A stretch of DNA of 64,000 bases, taken from the NCBI RefSeq assembly GCF_037893015.1, contig NC_133666.1, positions 617,630,974-617,694,973 on the forward strand. Direction: 5' to 3'. The DNA is from Macrotis lagotis. Lineage: Eukaryota; Chordata; Mammalia; Peramelemorphia; Peramelidae. The notes under the pieces were generated by a model that was not told the DNA's origin, searched no databases, and worked only from the letters and a program-made list of their open reading frames with translations. Of the stretch, positions 62,768 to 64,000 are shown piece by piece. Position numbers and translations under genes: made by a program. Position 1 is the first letter of the stretch. Every line of letters begins with the position of its first letter.

Positions 62768-63062
62768 TGATATTTGTCCTTCATTCTCAAAAAGAACCAT
62801 GACATCAGGAAGGTGATGCCATGATAAACAAGTGAACTGGATTTGAATTTGAGGTACCAGTCTCATTTTCTCCTCCTGGGTCCAGTGGTCAGATATGTAT
62901 CAGGACAAATGAAGATGGCCCTGGATGTGAGGCAATCAGGGATTAGTGTCTTACCCAAGGTAATACAGCTAGTAAGTGTCAAATGTCTGAGGCTGAATTT
63001 GAACTCATGTCCTCATGACCTTAGAGCTGGTGTTCTATCCACTACACTACCTAACTGCCTAA
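62768..63062 (-). repeat. RTE-tailed SINE, antisense
   Basis: Starts with the RTE end complement ('TTGTCCTTCATTCTCAAAAAGAACCATGACATC') and continues to the antisense tRNA-like body (CTATCCACTACACTACC). It is the inverted counterpart of 3050-3345. Confidence 0.8.
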
Positions 63063-63139
63063 TCAAGACTTTTGTAAGGTAAATGCTTTGTAAAATATAA
63101 TGCATAAATGCTACAATGTAATTACTATGAAAGACAATC

Positions 63140-63270
63140 TGTTAGAATATTTTCTCCATTTTTAAAGACAAGGGAGATTTAGTTATTTTCCCAAACTCAC
63201 TAGGCCAGTAAGTGATCTTTCCAACCCAGAAATGTGGCCATAAACCTATTACAAAGTACTGCCTTTCTAG
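63140..63270. repeat. Ancient MIR/L3-like fragment
   Basis: 'TTTTTAAAGACAAGGGAG ... CACTAGGCCAGTAAGTG' is a diverged copy of the old module. Confidence 0.4.
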
Positions 63271-63329
63271 AATCCATTAATCAAATTAGATAGACATAAG
63301 ACAAAGTCAAAACCATGTCTCAGGAAATA

Positions 63330-63800
63330 TATCATGACTATATTTCACTTCTCAAACTTCAACATAACGAATTGCATCCTGAAGGGCCATTAAGAAGCAG
63401 AGGAATGAGACTTGTGCTTCAACACAATGAGCAGAAGTTGAAGGGAGGAAGAGCTTGGCTCCATGTAAAGAAACATTTCCCAAGAACTAAACAATCCAAA
63501 ACTGGATGATCCAGGAGGTAGAAGTTCCCCTCACCAGAGAACTTCAGATAGTCCAGGGCAAATGTGTCAAAAAGAATACTCACTGCCCAAATATCAATGG
63601 AAAATATTTAACAAATAAAAAAACAAGAACACATAAAGTGACATGTTTAAATTTAGTCCATATAAATCCTACAGAGACCCTTACATATAAATTAGTGGCT
63701 CCCATTTCTATTTGAGTTTGAAACCACTTGTTTGGGTGTTCACTTGTTAGAGATGTAGGTTAAGATGGCTTCTGAGGATCCTTCAAACTGTGTGGTTCCA
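63330..63800 (+). repeat. L3/CR1-like 3' region
   Basis: 'AGAAGTTGAAGGGAGG', 'CCATGTAAAGAAACATTTCCCAAGAAC', 'AGTCCA...TCACCAGAGAACTTCAG' and 'GATGGCTTCTGAGGATCCTTC' follow the CR1/L3 3' order. Frames at 63315-63715 are fossils or chance. Confidence 0.6.
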
Positions 63801-64000
63801 CAATACAGAAGACTTTAATAGAAGTTAAATTGATGAATCACTGATAAAAAACCTATCATGAACCAGTGACCTAACTCTTCCTTTTTTCTCTCCTCCTTCT
63901 CTACAGTCATTTCCCTTAGCTAACAGCTTCAGTTTACAGTGGAATCAAATCCAGTCTGACTAATTTGGGGGATGTTTGTCTAAATCTGCAGCTAGGGTCA
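63801..64000. other. No gene recognised
   Basis: Unique-looking sequence to the window edge. Confidence 0.4.

Overview
This is a mammalian, almost certainly marsupial, nuclear window. The evidence is the dense tRNA-type SINE with a conserved GGGGCAGCTAGGTGG head and a CTTAACCCCATTGCCTTGC end (about twenty copies, both strands), RTE-clade LINEs with their short RTE-tailed SINEs, marsupial-type L1 and ORF2-less half-L1 (HAL1) elements, and old L2, L3/CR1-like and MIR copies. The SINE's 'ACTTAATAATTACCTAG' middle suggests an Australian lineage (perhaps dasyuromorph) rather than an opossum; that is inference from memory of the families, not a search.

Host protein-coding content is small. (1) 220-747 (+): an intronless retrocopy of IMMP2L, the mitochondrial inner-membrane peptidase subunit 2, with an uninterrupted 175-codon frame and both catalytic residues. 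(2) Three KRAB C2H2 zinc-finger (KZFP) units, all on the minus strand. The one at 52319-54565 looks intact, with KRAB-A (127 nt), KRAB-B (114 nt) and a zinc-finger exon joining in one frame with 12 good fingers. The unit at 17106-29864 keeps the same exon order but has a broken KRAB-A and a decayed array of about 20 fingers. The unit at 7080-10275 is the most decayed and is split by an L1. They look like tandem paralogs at different stages of decay.

Layout: 0-1.4 kb retrocopy; 1.4-7 kb old SINE/L2/L1/L3 debris; 7-10.3 kb KZFP pseudogene 1; 10.5-14.1 kb SINEs, L2, a TG/TA microsatellite and a solo LTR; 14.1-17 kb an inverted L1; 17.1-19.6 kb zinc-finger exon of KZFP pseudogene 2; 20.1-23.05 kb a SINE and a full HAL1 sharing one target site; 23.3-29.9 kb old repeats plus the KRAB exons of pseudogene 2; 30.4-36 kb an RTE LINE with endonuclease and reverse transcriptase remnants and three later insertions; 36.7-41.1 kb L1 and SINE copies and a HAL1 with an open ORF1; 41.3-48 kb an L2 split by an L1, itself hosting an RTE copy with a twin-priming inversion; 48-50.8 kb a repeat-poor stretch with two unexplained short frames; 52.1-54.6 kb the intact KZFP; 54.7-64 kb L1 tails, L2, SINEs and L3.

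KZFPs are repressors that often target transposable elements, so a live KZFP in a neighbourhood crowded with recent L1/HAL1/SINE copies is biologically coherent, but no target can be read from the sequence. Repeat ends are accurate to about 10-30 bases except where target-site duplications (TSDs) are given.
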